Source: GCA-2737725 sp965229355
GTDB taxonomy: Bacteria; Pseudomonadota; Alphaproteobacteria; Rhodospirillales; Rhodospirillaceae
DNA length: 64,000 nucleotides
NCBI GenBank assembly: GCA_965229355.1
Contig: OZ245869.1
Location: 3,906,001 to 3,970,000, forward strand
Reading direction: 5' to 3'
Below are positions 27,602-36,497 of this stretch, in pieces. Below the pieces are notes generated by a model, which saw only the letters and a list, made by a program, of their open reading frames with translations, searched no databases and was not told the DNA's origin. A program made the position numbers and the translations under genes. How positions within the stretch are numbered: position 1 is the stretch's first letter; each line of letters starts with the position of its first letter.

Positions 27602-27923
27602 GGCTCTCTCTCCGTTGCTCTGTGCTTTAGATCGTGGTGTGCGCACCGCCCGATGCGCACTCGAAAACTACAGAAACTGTGGAAAAAGCCTCCATGAGCA
27701 GAAGGTTTACATCGAGCGATAAAGACTCAAGGCTTACCCCCTTTTATCCGAAGGTATTATACTCTTAAAACGGCCTTAGATTACGGTTAACCAATTGATT
27801 ACGTTAACTATTTCAGCTTTCATGCAATAATCGCATGATCAATTAGAGCTCGAGACAGAAACTAAAAAAAGCCGGTGGATCATTCCACCGGCTTCCAGAA
27901 ACACGCAATCAGAAGATAGAAAA
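27602..27923. other. Intergenic region between the two chemoreceptor genes
   Basis: It contains the terminator of chemoreceptor 2 (27869-27894) and the upstream region of chemoreceptor 1. Two GTTAAC sites near 27786 and 27804 and the imperfect repeat CATGC...GCATG near 27822-27838 are possible regulatory sites. No gene is seen. Confidence 0.45.
27869..27894 (-). terminator. Intrinsic terminator after chemoreceptor 2
   Basis: Stem AAGCCGGTGG / CCACCGGCTT with loop ATCATT, followed by TTTTTAGTTT on the minus strand; 30 nt past the stop codon. Confidence 0.92.
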
Positions 27924-29414
27924 TTACGATAAATTGGCAGAAGCGCTGCGCACATCACGCACTGACTGATCAACGCTCGCTGCTGATTCTGCGATGCGTT
28001 TTAAGCTGTCATTGATCGTTGCCACCGCAGTCACGGTCTGCTGCATATTCGCCGAGATTTCACGCGACGCCACGCTTTGTTCTTCCACGGCGCCGGTAGC
28101 AGAAACAACCGACTCTTTCACAAGCGAAATCGACTCGCGAATGTTGGACAGCGCACCTGTTACCTCGGTTGAGATCCCTTGCAACGCTTCAATTTCACCT
28201 GAAATCTGCTCTGTCGCTTTCGCGGCTTGTTGCGCTAGGTTTTTCACTTCATTCGCCACAACAGCAAAACCACGGCCCGCCTCACCAGCACGCGCGGATT
28301 CAATCGTGGCATTCAGCGACAACATATTAATCTGACCCGCGATTTCTTTGATCAGATTCACAATACCATTCATGGCTTGTGCAGCTTGCGCCAATTTATC
28401 GGTAGAAGTTCCTGCTGTTGTGGTTAAGTCAAACGCCCGTTCTGAATATTGGCGCGAACGCGACATGCTTTGTGCAATTTCAGCAACCGTACCACTCATC
28501 TCTTCAGCACCAGCCGCAATCGCCTGAGCCGCATTTGTTGTTTGCGTTGAAGCCGAGGCCGCGGCTGTCGCTTGATCACTTGCAGTTGATATGGATTGAC
28601 CGATACTGATTAAGCTTTCGTCGATCATGCTTTTGGCACGTTCTGTTTTACGGCGGGCTTCTACTTCAGCGGTAATATCTGTGGCGTACTTCACCACTTT
28701 CAACACCTTGCCGTCCTGATCGAAAATCGGATTATACGACGCTTGAATCCACACCTCACGGCCACCGCGGGCGACACGTTTATACTGCCCAGCTTGATAC
28801 GAGCCTTTGCGGAGATCATTCCAGAATTGTTGGTATTCAAGACTAGATGCATACGATGTTTCGCAGAACATACGATGATGCTTGCCCTGCACGTCGCTCA
28901 GATCATAGCCCAAGGCATCCAGAAAGTTTTTATTGGCGGTAATAACAGTGCCATCCAAGTTAAAGTGAATGACAGCTTGTGACCGAGAAATAGCGTTGAT
29001 CTGGCCTTCGTAATCAACCGCTTGCATCTTCTGCGCGGTGATGTCGGTGGCGAATTTAATGACCTTGAATGGCTTGCCATTGCGACCAATCAAAGGGTTG
29101 TAAGATGCTTGAATCCAGATGTCCTTGCCATTCTTACCCACGCGTCGAAACTCGGTGGCTTGATATTCACCACGGTTCAAGCTGGCCCAGAATTGACGGT
29201 ACTCAGCGCTATTGGCATATGCGGCCTCTACAAACATGCTGTGCTTGCGGCCTTTGATTTCTGAAAGCGTATAGCCAACCGTGGCCAAGAAGTTCTCGTT
29301 CGCCGTGATAATTGTGCCATCCAGCTCAAACTCGATGATCGCCATGGCGCGGTTGAGCGCATCCAACTTGGCGCTAATCTCCGGCATCTTGGTAAAATAA
29401 CCTAAATTCGACAT
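27924..29414 (-). CDS. Cytoplasmic chemoreceptor with two PAS domains
   Basis: A 496-residue soluble chemotaxis transducer without membrane helices. Two closely related PAS domains (about residues 15-135 and 137-257; both contain the FxLDGTxxTAN and WIQASYNP segments) precede an MCP signalling domain with the tip INMLSLNATIESARAGEAG. PAS-type soluble receptors usually sense redox state, oxygen or energy through FAD or heme; the cofactor cannot be read here. GGGAGATGAG lies just before the ATG. Confidence 0.92.
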   Translation of the reverse strand: MSNLGYFTKMPEISAKLDALNRAMAIIEFELDGTIITANENFLATVGYTLSEIKGRKHSMFVEAAYANSAEYRQFWASLNRGEYQATEFRRVGKNGKDIWIQASYNPLIGRNGKPFKVIKFATDITAQKMQAVDYEGQINAISRSQAVIHFNLDGTVITANKNFLDALGYDLSDVQGKHHRMFCETSYASSLEYQQFWNDLRKGSYQAGQYKRVARGGREVWIQASYNPIFDQDGKVLKVVKYATDITAEVEARRKTERAKSMIDESLISIGQSISTASDQATAAASASTQTTNAAQAIAAGAEEMSGTVAEIAQSMSRSRQYSERAFDLTTTAGTSTDKLAQAAQAMNGIVNLIKEIAGQINMLSLNATIESARAGEAGRGFAVVANEVKNLAQQAAKATEQISGEIEALQGISTEVTGALSNIRESISLVKESVVSATGAVEEQSVASREISANMQQTVTAVATINDSLKRIAESAASVDQSVRDVRSASANLS

Positions 29415-29517
29415 TGCTCATCTCCCAAAGCGTTTGTTCATGACCAGCGTTGTACACTTCGAGATGATCACCGACAGGTGTGCGAGCGGTGGAAAAGCCT
29501 GGGTAAAAGCGCATTTT

Positions 29518-29553
29518 AAAACCCTCCCTGATCGAAAGGTTATAGGAGGGTTT
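29518..29553 (-). terminator. Terminator of the phage lysis operon; left edge of phage region
   Basis: AAACCCTCC / GGAGGGTTT stem, loop 18 nt, followed on the minus strand by TTAAAATGC. It lies 12 nt after the Rz1 stop codon and separates phage genes from the chemoreceptor upstream region. Confidence 0.8.
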
Positions 29554-29564
29554 ACGCCCTAGGT

Positions 29565-29846
29565 TTAGTGCGGCGCAAGAATAACTCGAATAGCTTGCAG
29601 TCTATATTTACAGCTTAGAGCCGATTGGTGTAGCTGCACGATATAATCAGCCGCATCGCTGTCTTTATATATAAGTGTAGGTGCGGGTATATCACACATC
29701 AGCAAGTCTGACGGCACGATGGGCTGCGCCACGCGCGTTTCAATCGCGACGGCAGGCGGCACCGGGTTCGCCTTGGATCCGGCGCAGCTCGTTAAAAGTA
29801 CGGCACAGCTGAGGGGATAAATCACGATCATCAGTTTCATGTTCAA
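29565..29846 (-). CDS. Rz1-like outer-membrane spanin lipoprotein
   Basis: A 93-residue lipoprotein: an N-terminal hydrophobic segment ends in lipobox LTSC (Cys near residue 21) followed by a proline-containing periplasmic part (NPVPPAVA). It overlaps the 3' part of the Rz gene by 107 nt in another frame, the classical Rz/Rz1 arrangement. Together the two spanins fuse inner and outer membrane in the last step of lysis. Met at 29840 is an alternative start. Confidence 0.8.
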   Translation of the reverse strand: MNMKLMIVIYPLSCAVLLTSCAGSKANPVPPAVAIETRVAQPIVPSDLLMCDIPAPTLIYKDSDAADYIVQLHQSALSCKYRLQAIRVILAPH

Positions 29847-30147
29847 GGCTCTTTCGTAAGGCGTCGTATTCGGCGGCCAGGCGTGTATTGGCTAGGCGCG
29901 CTGAAACCGCAGCGGCTTCAATGCGTTTGGCTTCAGCTTGCAGTTTTTGAATGGCACGCACATTGGACGCGTTTGTCGCTTCCATGGCCTCGAAGTTGCT
30001 GCGCCATTGCGTCGCGATTTGCGCGGCCGCAGTTTCAGCCTTGTACGCCGCCTTCAGCCGCGCCGTTTGAACGCTAAGCGCACCGGCCAGCGCAGCTACG
30101 AGTGCACCACACAGCATCCATCTGTTTGTAAGAAGGGTGAAAGGCAT
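29740..30147 (-). CDS. Rz-like inner-membrane spanin
   Basis: A 135-residue protein with one N-terminal membrane helix (about 10-27) and a long Ala/Glu/Arg-rich coiled coil to about residue 115. This is the layout of i-spanins. Its ATG overlaps the endolysin stop codon (TAATG), and Rz1 is nested in its 3' end. It would span the periplasm with Rz1. Confidence 0.85.
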   Translation of the reverse strand: MPFTLLTNRWMLCGALVAALAGALSVQTARLKAAYKAETAAAQIATQWRSNFEAMEATNASNVRAIQKLQAEAKRIEAAAVSARLANTRLAAEYDALRKSLEHETDDRDLSPQLCRTFNELRRIQGEPGAACRRD

Positions 30148-30860
30148 TACACCCGCCCCTGCTTGCGATCATGCCAACGTGCGTACATAGCAATACCCGC
30201 CCCGAGCAAACCCAAGACCACGAATATTTTCTGCAATAGGGGCAGATAAGGCATGAGCGGTAGCAGCATATCTTTAAGGCTTTGAATATCGGTACCAAGC
30301 TGCGCCAAACCAGAAACAGCTGTCGCCGTGCCGCCAATAGTCGAGCCCAACATAACACGCGACGTGCTTAAAGGTTTTTCCGGAACTACATCTGCGGCGC
30401 GCGTGCGTTGATCTTCACTATCTGATAAATACAATGCCGCTTCAGCGGCGCGTCTACGCGTGAGCCCGCGCAATTCGCGTTTTATGCCTGTCGCATCAGT
30501 CGCTTTATTCCAAAGCGCAAAGGCACGTGCCGCAGCTATAACATCGCCCGCATTGTGCAAACGCGCGACTGATGATTTTCCAAAATTTCTGATACCAATA
30601 TTGAACGCGAGGCACGTCATCGCATCGTGCTGGGCTGAAGTTGCATCGGGGCATTGCGCTTGAACAGCAGCATCAAAAGCAAGCAGGTCTGATTGCAGAA
30701 TCAGTTCAGCCTTACTTTGTGTGATCACCTGCCCTTTCCGTACGTCGGCGCCTGTATGGCCATAGCCAATTGTCCACATCTGCGCAGGGCACAGATATGC
30801 GGTGAGTTTGCAGCTTTCGAATTGCTTGATGAGGTTAATGCCTGCCTGTGTGAGCTTCAT
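30147..30860 (-). CDS. GH24 endolysin (phage lysozyme) with C-terminal membrane segment
   Basis: A 237-residue muramidase. The T4-lysozyme-type triad motif E-8x-D/C-5x-T is present with Cys in the middle: E15 (FESCK), C24, T30 (MWTIGYGH). The catalytic domain covers about residues 1-150. A C-terminal extension of about 85 residues includes a hydrophobic helix (KIFVVLGLLGAGIAMYA near 208-225) and a basic end (DRKQGRV), so the enzyme could be membrane-tethered before lysis. It overlaps both neighbours by a few bases (ATGA and TAATG) in the lysis operon. Confidence 0.9.
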   Translation of the reverse strand: MKLTQAGINLIKQFESCKLTAYLCPAQMWTIGYGHTGADVRKGQVITQSKAELILQSDLLAFDAAVQAQCPDATSAQHDAMTCLAFNIGIRNFGKSSVARLHNAGDVIAAARAFALWNKATDATGIKRELRGLTRRRAAEAALYLSDSEDQRTRAADVVPEKPLSTSRVMLGSTIGGTATAVSGLAQLGTDIQSLKDMLLPLMPYLPLLQKIFVVLGLLGAGIAMYARWHDRKQGRV

Positions 30861-31117
30861 TTATGCCTCACAGGCGTATCGTCCATGCGGTCAATCCGTT
30901 CTTTGATCGCATTCAACGTGGCTTCGATACCAGCCAGGCGTTCGGGGATGCTGCCGAACCGTGCACGATCTATTTCAAGCTGCGCCACACGATTTTCGAT
31001 ATTACCCCACGCCACACCGAACATGATGGCTTGGCCAAGCAACGCCGCAATCACTGAAATATTGACGCGCCTATCTAAGTGCCACGGCTCTTTGCCGGGC
31101 AACGAATGATCTGACAT
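30857..31117 (-). CDS. Single-TM phage protein of the lysis cassette, holin-like
   Basis: An 86-residue protein with a short N-terminal cytoplasmic part, one membrane helix (SVIAALLGQAIMFGVAWG, about 20-38), and an amphipathic coiled-coil C terminus with the LPERLAxIE-like segment. Similar proteins accompany endolysins in alphaproteobacterial phages and may act as holin or holin regulator; this is inference from position. I chose ATG at 31117; a start at 31147 would add 10 residues and has no site. Confidence 0.65.
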   Translation of the reverse strand: MSDHSLPGKEPWHLDRRVNISVIAALLGQAIMFGVAWGNIENRVAQLEIDRARFGSIPERLAGIEATLNAIKERIDRMDDTPVRHK

Positions 31118-31296
31118 AAAGATTTTCCATAAAAAGGACGCTAACATTGCGATAAGAGTTAGCGGCTAAGGCAAACGTAAGAATGAAATTGGGAAATACG
31201 ACGTATTGATGAGGCTTTTATTGACGTACTCAAACCTGCAGAATGGAGCTCTACTCGAGATAAATGAGACATTTAAAACGCTTGGAGAAATTCGCC

Positions 31297-31932
31297 ATGC
31301 CAGTCTCTTATAGAACTGCTTTTGCCTCTTTAATGTGGTGCGCTTGCCTGCTCTCAACAGCAAACGCAGCAACAACAAAAGAAGTTGTGAATGCATATCA
31401 AACAAAACAATTCGAACTGTTTGAGCGCATAACACCACTCACGCCATCTCTCGTGAAAGTGATGGGCGCAGTAAATGATCAAAAACCATTTACTCTGTCT
31501 GCTGATGAACAAGAGAAATGGGCCGCAATAAGTAAGGACTTGGAAGACTTCGCTTCAGTCGGCCACGCAGGCGCACAATATATGCTGGGCCTTATTAATC
31601 TGCATGGCATCGGCATCCAAAAGAATGCGTGCAAAGGTTTTTTGCTGCTCCATGACGCCGCAAGCCAAGGCAATGCATCTGCCGCGCAGGAATTGGCTGC
31701 TCTTTATTATTCAGGTAGCTCATCCGTTAAGCAGGATCGTACTCTTGCAGTCTTGTGGATCCGTGAAGCCGCACATTACGACCCCAAACTTCATGCACTG
31801 CGAGATATGGCGTATGGTCTGGCAGACGCAGATACCAAAACACCTGAGTCAGTAAAACAATGGGCAAACTGGTCGCCTACCGCCGAGCGCAATCGCGTAA
31901 AAGCTGCGAACTGCGCAGGCCTTATTGACTAA
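31297..31932 (+). CDS. Secreted Sel1-repeat-like protein
   Basis: A 211-residue protein with a signal peptide (residues 1-24, ending TANA|A). Sel1/TPR-like helical repeats cover about 85-165: AGAQYMLGLINLHGIGIQ, then ASAAQELAALYYSG, then AVLWIREAAHYD. Sel1 repeats mediate protein-protein contacts in the periplasm. GGAG lies 9 nt before the ATG at 31297. It is encoded opposite to the phage genes between the lysis cassette and an internal virion protein, the position of a moron. Its function is unknown. Confidence 0.72.
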   Translation: MPVSYRTAFASLMWCACLLSTANAATTKEVVNAYQTKQFELFERITPLTPSLVKVMGAVNDQKPFTLSADEQEKWAAISKDLEDFASVGHAGAQYMLGLINLHGIGIQKNACKGFLLLHDAASQGNASAAQELAALYYSGSSSVKQDRTLAVLWIREAAHYDPKLHALRDMAYGLADADTKTPESVKQWANWSPTAERNRVKAANCAGLID

Positions 31933-32053
31933 TTTCAAGCCTGTTAATGCCAGCGCCGTCGTTAAGATTATAACCACGGCGATTAATCTCACTCGTGATA
32001 GATGTCCCATAGGGAATGCCGCGCTGAGCAGCAAGTACAGCGAATTATGATTA

Positions 32054-33448
32054 TCATCTCGGCATGAATCCTGAAATCGTATTGCCAATTCCCATAAGCG
32101 CCTGAAGGCCGCTCATTTTCTGCGTGCCTGTGGTTGTTTGTGTGGTGGGGTACGGCGTTTGCCCCAGAATACGAGCGCGATATTCCAACATATCTAGCGG
32201 TTCGCGCAGTACGGCTTGATTACGCTCATCAATGGCTGTGCCGATTGCTGTTTGTGTTGCAATACGCCGGGCCTCAGCATCATCGGCGCTGGTCAGCATG
32301 CCCGCTTGGTTATTTGCAATACTAGCCAAAACCTGTGCCAGTTGCGCCTGGTTCATCTGCTGCCCCTGCGCTGCCGAGGTTTGCGTATTGAATGCCTTCA
32401 GCGCTAATTCGTCATTCGCAAGACCAGTATTAAACTTCTGCATTTCGTAATCACGCAAGCGCTGATCATTCGTCAGTTTGAACTGATTGTTTGTGTCAGC
32501 ATTCTTAAAGCCGGCCGCTTGCGCCATTTCTGCATTGTTTGAATTTGCAGCTTGTAAGAAACCGGCGTTTGATTGATACGCTTCTTGCTGCATACGCGCG
32601 TTTGCCTCAGCCGCAGCCTGCTGTAAACGTGCATTTTCCATCGCGCGCTGTAGCGCCGTTTGCTGGTTCGAGCGATCAGCCTCTAGAAAGCGGTTAGAGT
32701 CTTGCATGCCGAAATTCGCCGCGGTGTTAAAGGCATCACTGCGCAAATTCGCGGACATCGAACCGCGACCGCGGTTGCTATCCGCGCTGTAAACAGCATC
32801 GGCAATAGCGGCACGATCACCGAACGCAGACCCCGCATCGCGCCGCGCGCGGTTCTGCGCAGCTTGGCGATCTACCCCCACGTCATAATCAGACAACGAA
32901 GTATTGACGACTTGTTGCAGGTACGGGTTCATATATGTGTTCATGAAGTCCGAACCTTGGCGGGCTGCGATATTTGCCACGTCAGCCACTTGTGCAGCTT
33001 CCATTTGTGCTGCTTGCATTTGCGCCGCCTGCATTCTTTGTGCGGCAACCTGATCACCAGACAATGCAGTGTAATCGGCAAATTGTGGCGCGGTGCGAGT
33101 GGCAATTTTACCCATGCCGCTGATCGCGCCATTGATAGTTCCATTTAGGGCTGCATTAGGATCAAGCCCCGCTGCGGCGGCATTACGATAGTCCGTCACG
33201 TTGTTAGACAGATTCCGAATATCATTGGCGGTTGATCCGCCAGCAAAATTACGCGCCATCGTAAATGCGTTTTCAGTATCGGTCGAAAACGGAGCAACGA
33301 ACGATTCAGGGCCGCCGTTAGGATAACGCCCCATCACACCCGACGTCAGTTGGTCGGCAAAATTTACGTTGGCTTTGGCTGCGTTCTCAACCCAAGCCGG
33401 AATGCTATTTTCAACAACCTGCGTACTTTTGCTTGTTCTTTTGCCCAT
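32054..33448 (-). CDS. Ala/Gln/Asn-rich phage structural protein, possible ejection protein
   Basis: A 464-residue soluble protein unusually rich in Ala, Gln and Asn, with long helical heptad-like stretches (for example repeated AAQMQ units near residues 130-150, and MQQEAYQSNAGFLQ further on). Composition, size and position next to the GNAT-like protein and lysis genes fit an internal virion or ejection protein of podoviruses. No enzymatic motif is seen. The assignment rests on context, not on a recognised family signature. Confidence 0.5.
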   Translation of the reverse strand: MGKRTSKSTQVVENSIPAWVENAAKANVNFADQLTSGVMGRYPNGGPESFVAPFSTDTENAFTMARNFAGGSTANDIRNLSNNVTDYRNAAAAGLDPNAALNGTINGAISGMGKIATRTAPQFADYTALSGDQVAAQRMQAAQMQAAQMEAAQVADVANIAARQGSDFMNTYMNPYLQQVVNTSLSDYDVGVDRQAAQNRARRDAGSAFGDRAAIADAVYSADSNRGRGSMSANLRSDAFNTAANFGMQDSNRFLEADRSNQQTALQRAMENARLQQAAAEANARMQQEAYQSNAGFLQAANSNNAEMAQAAGFKNADTNNQFKLTNDQRLRDYEMQKFNTGLANDELALKAFNTQTSAAQGQQMNQAQLAQVLASIANNQAGMLTSADDAEARRIATQTAIGTAIDERNQAVLREPLDMLEYRARILGQTPYPTTQTTTGTQKMSGLQALMGIGNTISGFMPR

Positions 33449-33473
33449 AAAAAATTCCTTATAAAATGTGTCG

Positions 33474-33863
33474 TCATATATCTTTGATGAATGTCGTACA
33501 GAGTTCGCGGTACCCCGGTAGTGACCGCAGCCAACCCCGCCGTCCCGAAATTTCCATACGCGTTATACCGGCAGCACTTGCATAAGCAGCGACATCACGC
33601 TCCATGACTTGCAGGTCGTTCAAATCACCACCCGCCAAAAACATGTGAAATACTGTCTGCGTGGGAAACCGTTCAACGTACGTCACCGCTGCAGCACCAG
33701 CGCTCTCAAATAACAAGTACTGTGATGACAAAATGCCGCGTAAAATATCGTCTTCGGTATATGTGCCTTGGCACTCTGCGATGGCCGGCAACAGCCAGAT
33801 ACGGCACCGCATCCATGCAGCACCAAGCTCTGTGCGCACCGGCACAGCATAAGTTTTATTCAT
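33474..33863 (-). CDS. GNAT-fold-like small podovirus protein
   Basis: A 129-residue protein with a pattern typical of small acetyltransferase-like proteins next to internal virion genes in podoviruses (compare T7 gp13): a GGDLNDLQVME segment, then AAGITRMEISGRRGWLRSL near the C terminus. Whether it keeps acyl-CoA binding is unclear; these proteins usually act in virion assembly. It is 25 nt upstream of the Ala/Gln-rich structural gene and probably in the same transcript. Confidence 0.6.
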   Translation of the reverse strand: MNKTYAVPVRTELGAAWMRCRIWLLPAIAECQGTYTEDDILRGILSSQYLLFESAGAAAVTYVERFPTQTVFHMFLAGGDLNDLQVMERDVAAYASAAGITRMEISGRRGWLRSLPGYRELCTTFIKDI

Positions 33864-33916
33864 GATGAATCCGAAATGACTGCCGAAATTACTCAGCGGC
33901 GTTACGCTGATTACAG

Positions 33917-34828
33917 TTAACCTGCGGCAACAGCCTTCATGGTCGCGCGTACGATATCCATGGCTTGCGCACCGAGTTCAGATAGCTCTGCATCAGTGCG
34001 AGAATAGAGCCCCACAGCGGCATTCGATTTAAAATCCGGTGCATTAATGACGCCGATTTTTCCAGCACCGATTTCTTTCCGCACGCTAAGCTCAGAAGAT
34101 ATCGTAATGAAATCACCATCGGATAAAATATCGCGCGCCAAGCCATGCGAGTTTAATGTCACGGCATGTTGGGGATTACCATCATTGACGCCCAGCAAAC
34201 CCGTGACGCTTTCGCTAAACGACCCGATGGAGGGAGGTAAAATCCAGCTCGCATCCGTCAGGTCTTTCGTCGTCACGCTCGCGCGGCCCACCAACGGATG
34301 ATCTGGACGTGCAATGATGACCAAGCGATCTGTCGTTACTTTTTCAAACCGCAATTCAGGATCTTGCGGTTTGCCAGCATCAATTTGTAAACCAAGTGCA
34401 AACTCAAGCTCGCCTTGAGACACCCGCTCAACCAAACCTGTCGTAAGACCAGAATGGACGTGCAAATCCATTACAGGTGAATTGCCATGTAAATTCGCCA
34501 CTACGGTCGGAGTGATTACATTCTCAAAACTGACACAAACACCAAACGATGTGTGCCAGCGCTTCGCTGATTGAAATCGAGAAATTTCTGCTCGAATACG
34601 TTCGCGTGTTTTTAGAATTTCTTGGAACGTCGGCTCGAGCATTTGGCCGACCCGCGTGAGCTTAATGCCCTGCGCCGTACGTTCGATTAGCTTGGCGTTA
34701 TATGAATATTCCAATTGCTGAATGCTGCGCGTAAGCGCGGGCTGAGAAATATTAAGCTTCTTCGCTGCATCGCTGACGCTGCCCAATTCGACAACCACCA
34801 ACAGACGCCGGATGGCCCGGAATTCCAT
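33917..34828 (-). CDS. LysR-type transcription regulator inside the phage region
   Basis: A 303-residue LysR regulator: N-terminal winged helix (FRAIRRLLVVVELGSVSDAAKKLNISQPALTRSIQQLE in two adjoining blocks), linker helix, and a periplasmic-binding-like effector domain with FALGLQID and RPDHPLVGR. Its length is full for the family. It lies on the phage strand but is bracketed by a divergent sensor kinase, so the 277-nt gap between them is probably a shared control region. Such regulators are not standard phage genes, which points to acquired cargo or a host-derived controller. Confidence 0.9.
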   Translation of the reverse strand: MEFRAIRRLLVVVELGSVSDAAKKLNISQPALTRSIQQLEYSYNAKLIERTAQGIKLTRVGQMLEPTFQEILKTRERIRAEISRFQSAKRWHTSFGVCVSFENVITPTVVANLHGNSPVMDLHVHSGLTTGLVERVSQGELEFALGLQIDAGKPQDPELRFEKVTTDRLVIIARPDHPLVGRASVTTKDLTDASWILPPSIGSFSESVTGLLGVNDGNPQHAVTLNSHGLARDILSDGDFITISSELSVRKEIGAGKIGVINAPDFKSNAAVGLYSRTDAELSELGAQAMDIVRATMKAVAAG

Positions 34829-35105
34829 TCAGCCCCAACCCCCGGGCTAATGAGCTCAGGAAAGCTCAGTTAGCCACTCAACCCCAAGATGCAAAAAAGT
34901 GAAAGATAGCAATCACTTATTCACTGTTATCGTGGGTTTTCGGCCAACAGGTCTCAAATCGCAAGTTGAAAGATTGCATACGCTTATCCGTAGAATGCAT
35001 TGGACAATATTCGAGTCGATACCAATTATATACTCTCCAAATAGTTGAACTATAGGCGTCTTGAAGTTGCGTACCTCATAAAAATCTCTTTTAGCGGGTT
35101 ATTCC
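34829..35105. promoter_or_regulatory. Divergent promoter region between LysR and kinase genes
   Basis: A 277-nt AT-rich gap between two divergent start codons, where the LysR regulator probably binds. No single operator could be chosen with confidence. Confidence 0.4.
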
Positions 35106-36497
35106 ATGCACCGTAGCGCTGAGAAACGAGATGCTACGCGAACTCTTCGCGTGAAAGCCGGCATTCCCTGGCGTGTCCCCGCAACCCTGCATTCGGTGCG
35201 GCACCCGTTCGCTGCGCACAAAAGTTCGCCAAAGCAAGTTGGTAACGAACCGCATGTCAGCGCCCTCGGGCCGACAGACCAATCCCTACTACACGCTTTA
35301 CTCGACATGACGACCGATGCCGTCATGGTGATCGACAAAACAGGCGCAATTGTTTTGGTCAATCAAATGGCCGAAACATCGTTCGGCTATGCCGCAGGTG
35401 AAATGCGCGGCGTGATGAGTAGCAGCCTTATCGCACCAACAGATGCCGAAATACATTCCCAGTTACGCGCTGATTTTTTGGCCAATCATGCAGTATTACA
35501 AAACAATACATCACAGCCTCCATCATTTTTAAAATTACGCCGCAAGGACGGCATCACGTTTACAGCTGAAGTAAAGTTCAAACCGACTAAGCATCAAGGG
35601 CATCATGTCTCGTTATTAATTGTGCGTGACGTGACAGAGCGCATCGCCCTTGCTGAACAATTACGTCGCAGCCAACGCCTAGATGCGATCGGTAAGTTAA
35701 CAACCGGAATTGCCCACGATTTCAATAATATCTTATCAGTCATCAATATTAACCTTGATGCTTGCCGCCAGCGTGCCGCTGAAGACCCCATAACAGTCGC
35801 TTATATTGATCGCTGCTTCAACGCGACGAAACTAAGTGCATCGATGACTTCGCGGCTGCTGGCCTTTGCGCGCGAAGCCACGCGCGGTCAACGCCAAGCT
35901 GTCACGGCCAGCACGTATGTCAGCAGTGCGGTGGCACTTTTACGTTACAGTTTGGGCAAACATATTGCCGTGACTGAAGCATACGAAGATGCCGCATGGC
36001 TCTGTTATGTCGACCCCGGCCAGCTTGAAAATGCCATTATAAATATGGCGATAAACGCCCGAGATGCGATGCCTAAAGGCGGCATGCTGAAATTCAGCGT
36101 AACCTGCAAAACCGTTTCGGATGCCGAAGATGCAAAAGCGCTCGGCATCATACCTGGTGAGTATATTACCATCGATGTCGATGACACGGGCATAGGATTA
36201 AGCGACGAAGCCGCTTCCCGTGCGTTCGAACCTTTTTTCACCACCAAGGGTCCAAGCAAAGGGACCGGCCTTGGATTAAGCATGGTGCATAAATTTGCCG
36301 CACAAGCTGCCGGATCAACACGCTTAATGAACAAACCCGAAGGTGGCGTGTTAGGCCAAATTCTGCTGCCACGATTTATCGATACAAAACTGGCTCGCCA
36401 AATGGGTCATATAAAAAGTAATCAAGATCAGAAGCAAAATAATGAAAAAAAAATTGGGGAACACGATGAGCATGGTGCAGAGAACTGCCCACGATAG
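35106..36497 (+). CDS. PAS-domain sensor histidine kinase inside the phage region
   Basis: A 463-residue soluble kinase. After an arginine-rich N terminus, a PAS domain (about 60-180; ALLDMTTDAVMVID, ANHAV) precedes the phosphoacceptor region (IGKLTTGIAHDFNNILSV near 197), then the ATPase domain (ENAIINMAINARDAMPKGG near 305; GTGLGLSMVHKFAAQ near 383). The C-terminal 40 residues are charged and unlike the family. The start is uncertain because no ribosome site precedes 35106. No response regulator is adjacent. It lies divergent to LysR and overlaps the next gene. Confidence 0.85.
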   Translation: MHRSAEKRDATRTLRVKAGIPWRVPATLHSVRHPFAAHKSSPKQVGNEPHVSALGPTDQSLLHALLDMTTDAVMVIDKTGAIVLVNQMAETSFGYAAGEMRGVMSSSLIAPTDAEIHSQLRADFLANHAVLQNNTSQPPSFLKLRRKDGITFTAEVKFKPTKHQGHHVSLLIVRDVTERIALAEQLRRSQRLDAIGKLTTGIAHDFNNILSVININLDACRQRAAEDPITVAYIDRCFNATKLSASMTSRLLAFAREATRGQRQAVTASTYVSSAVALLRYSLGKHIAVTEAYEDAAWLCYVDPGQLENAIINMAINARDAMPKGGMLKFSVTCKTVSDAEDAKALGIIPGEYITIDVDDTGIGLSDEAASRAFEPFFTTKGPSKGTGLGLSMVHKFAAQAAGSTRLMNKPEGGVLGQILLPRFIDTKLARQMGHIKSNQDQKQNNEKKIGEHDEHGAENCPR

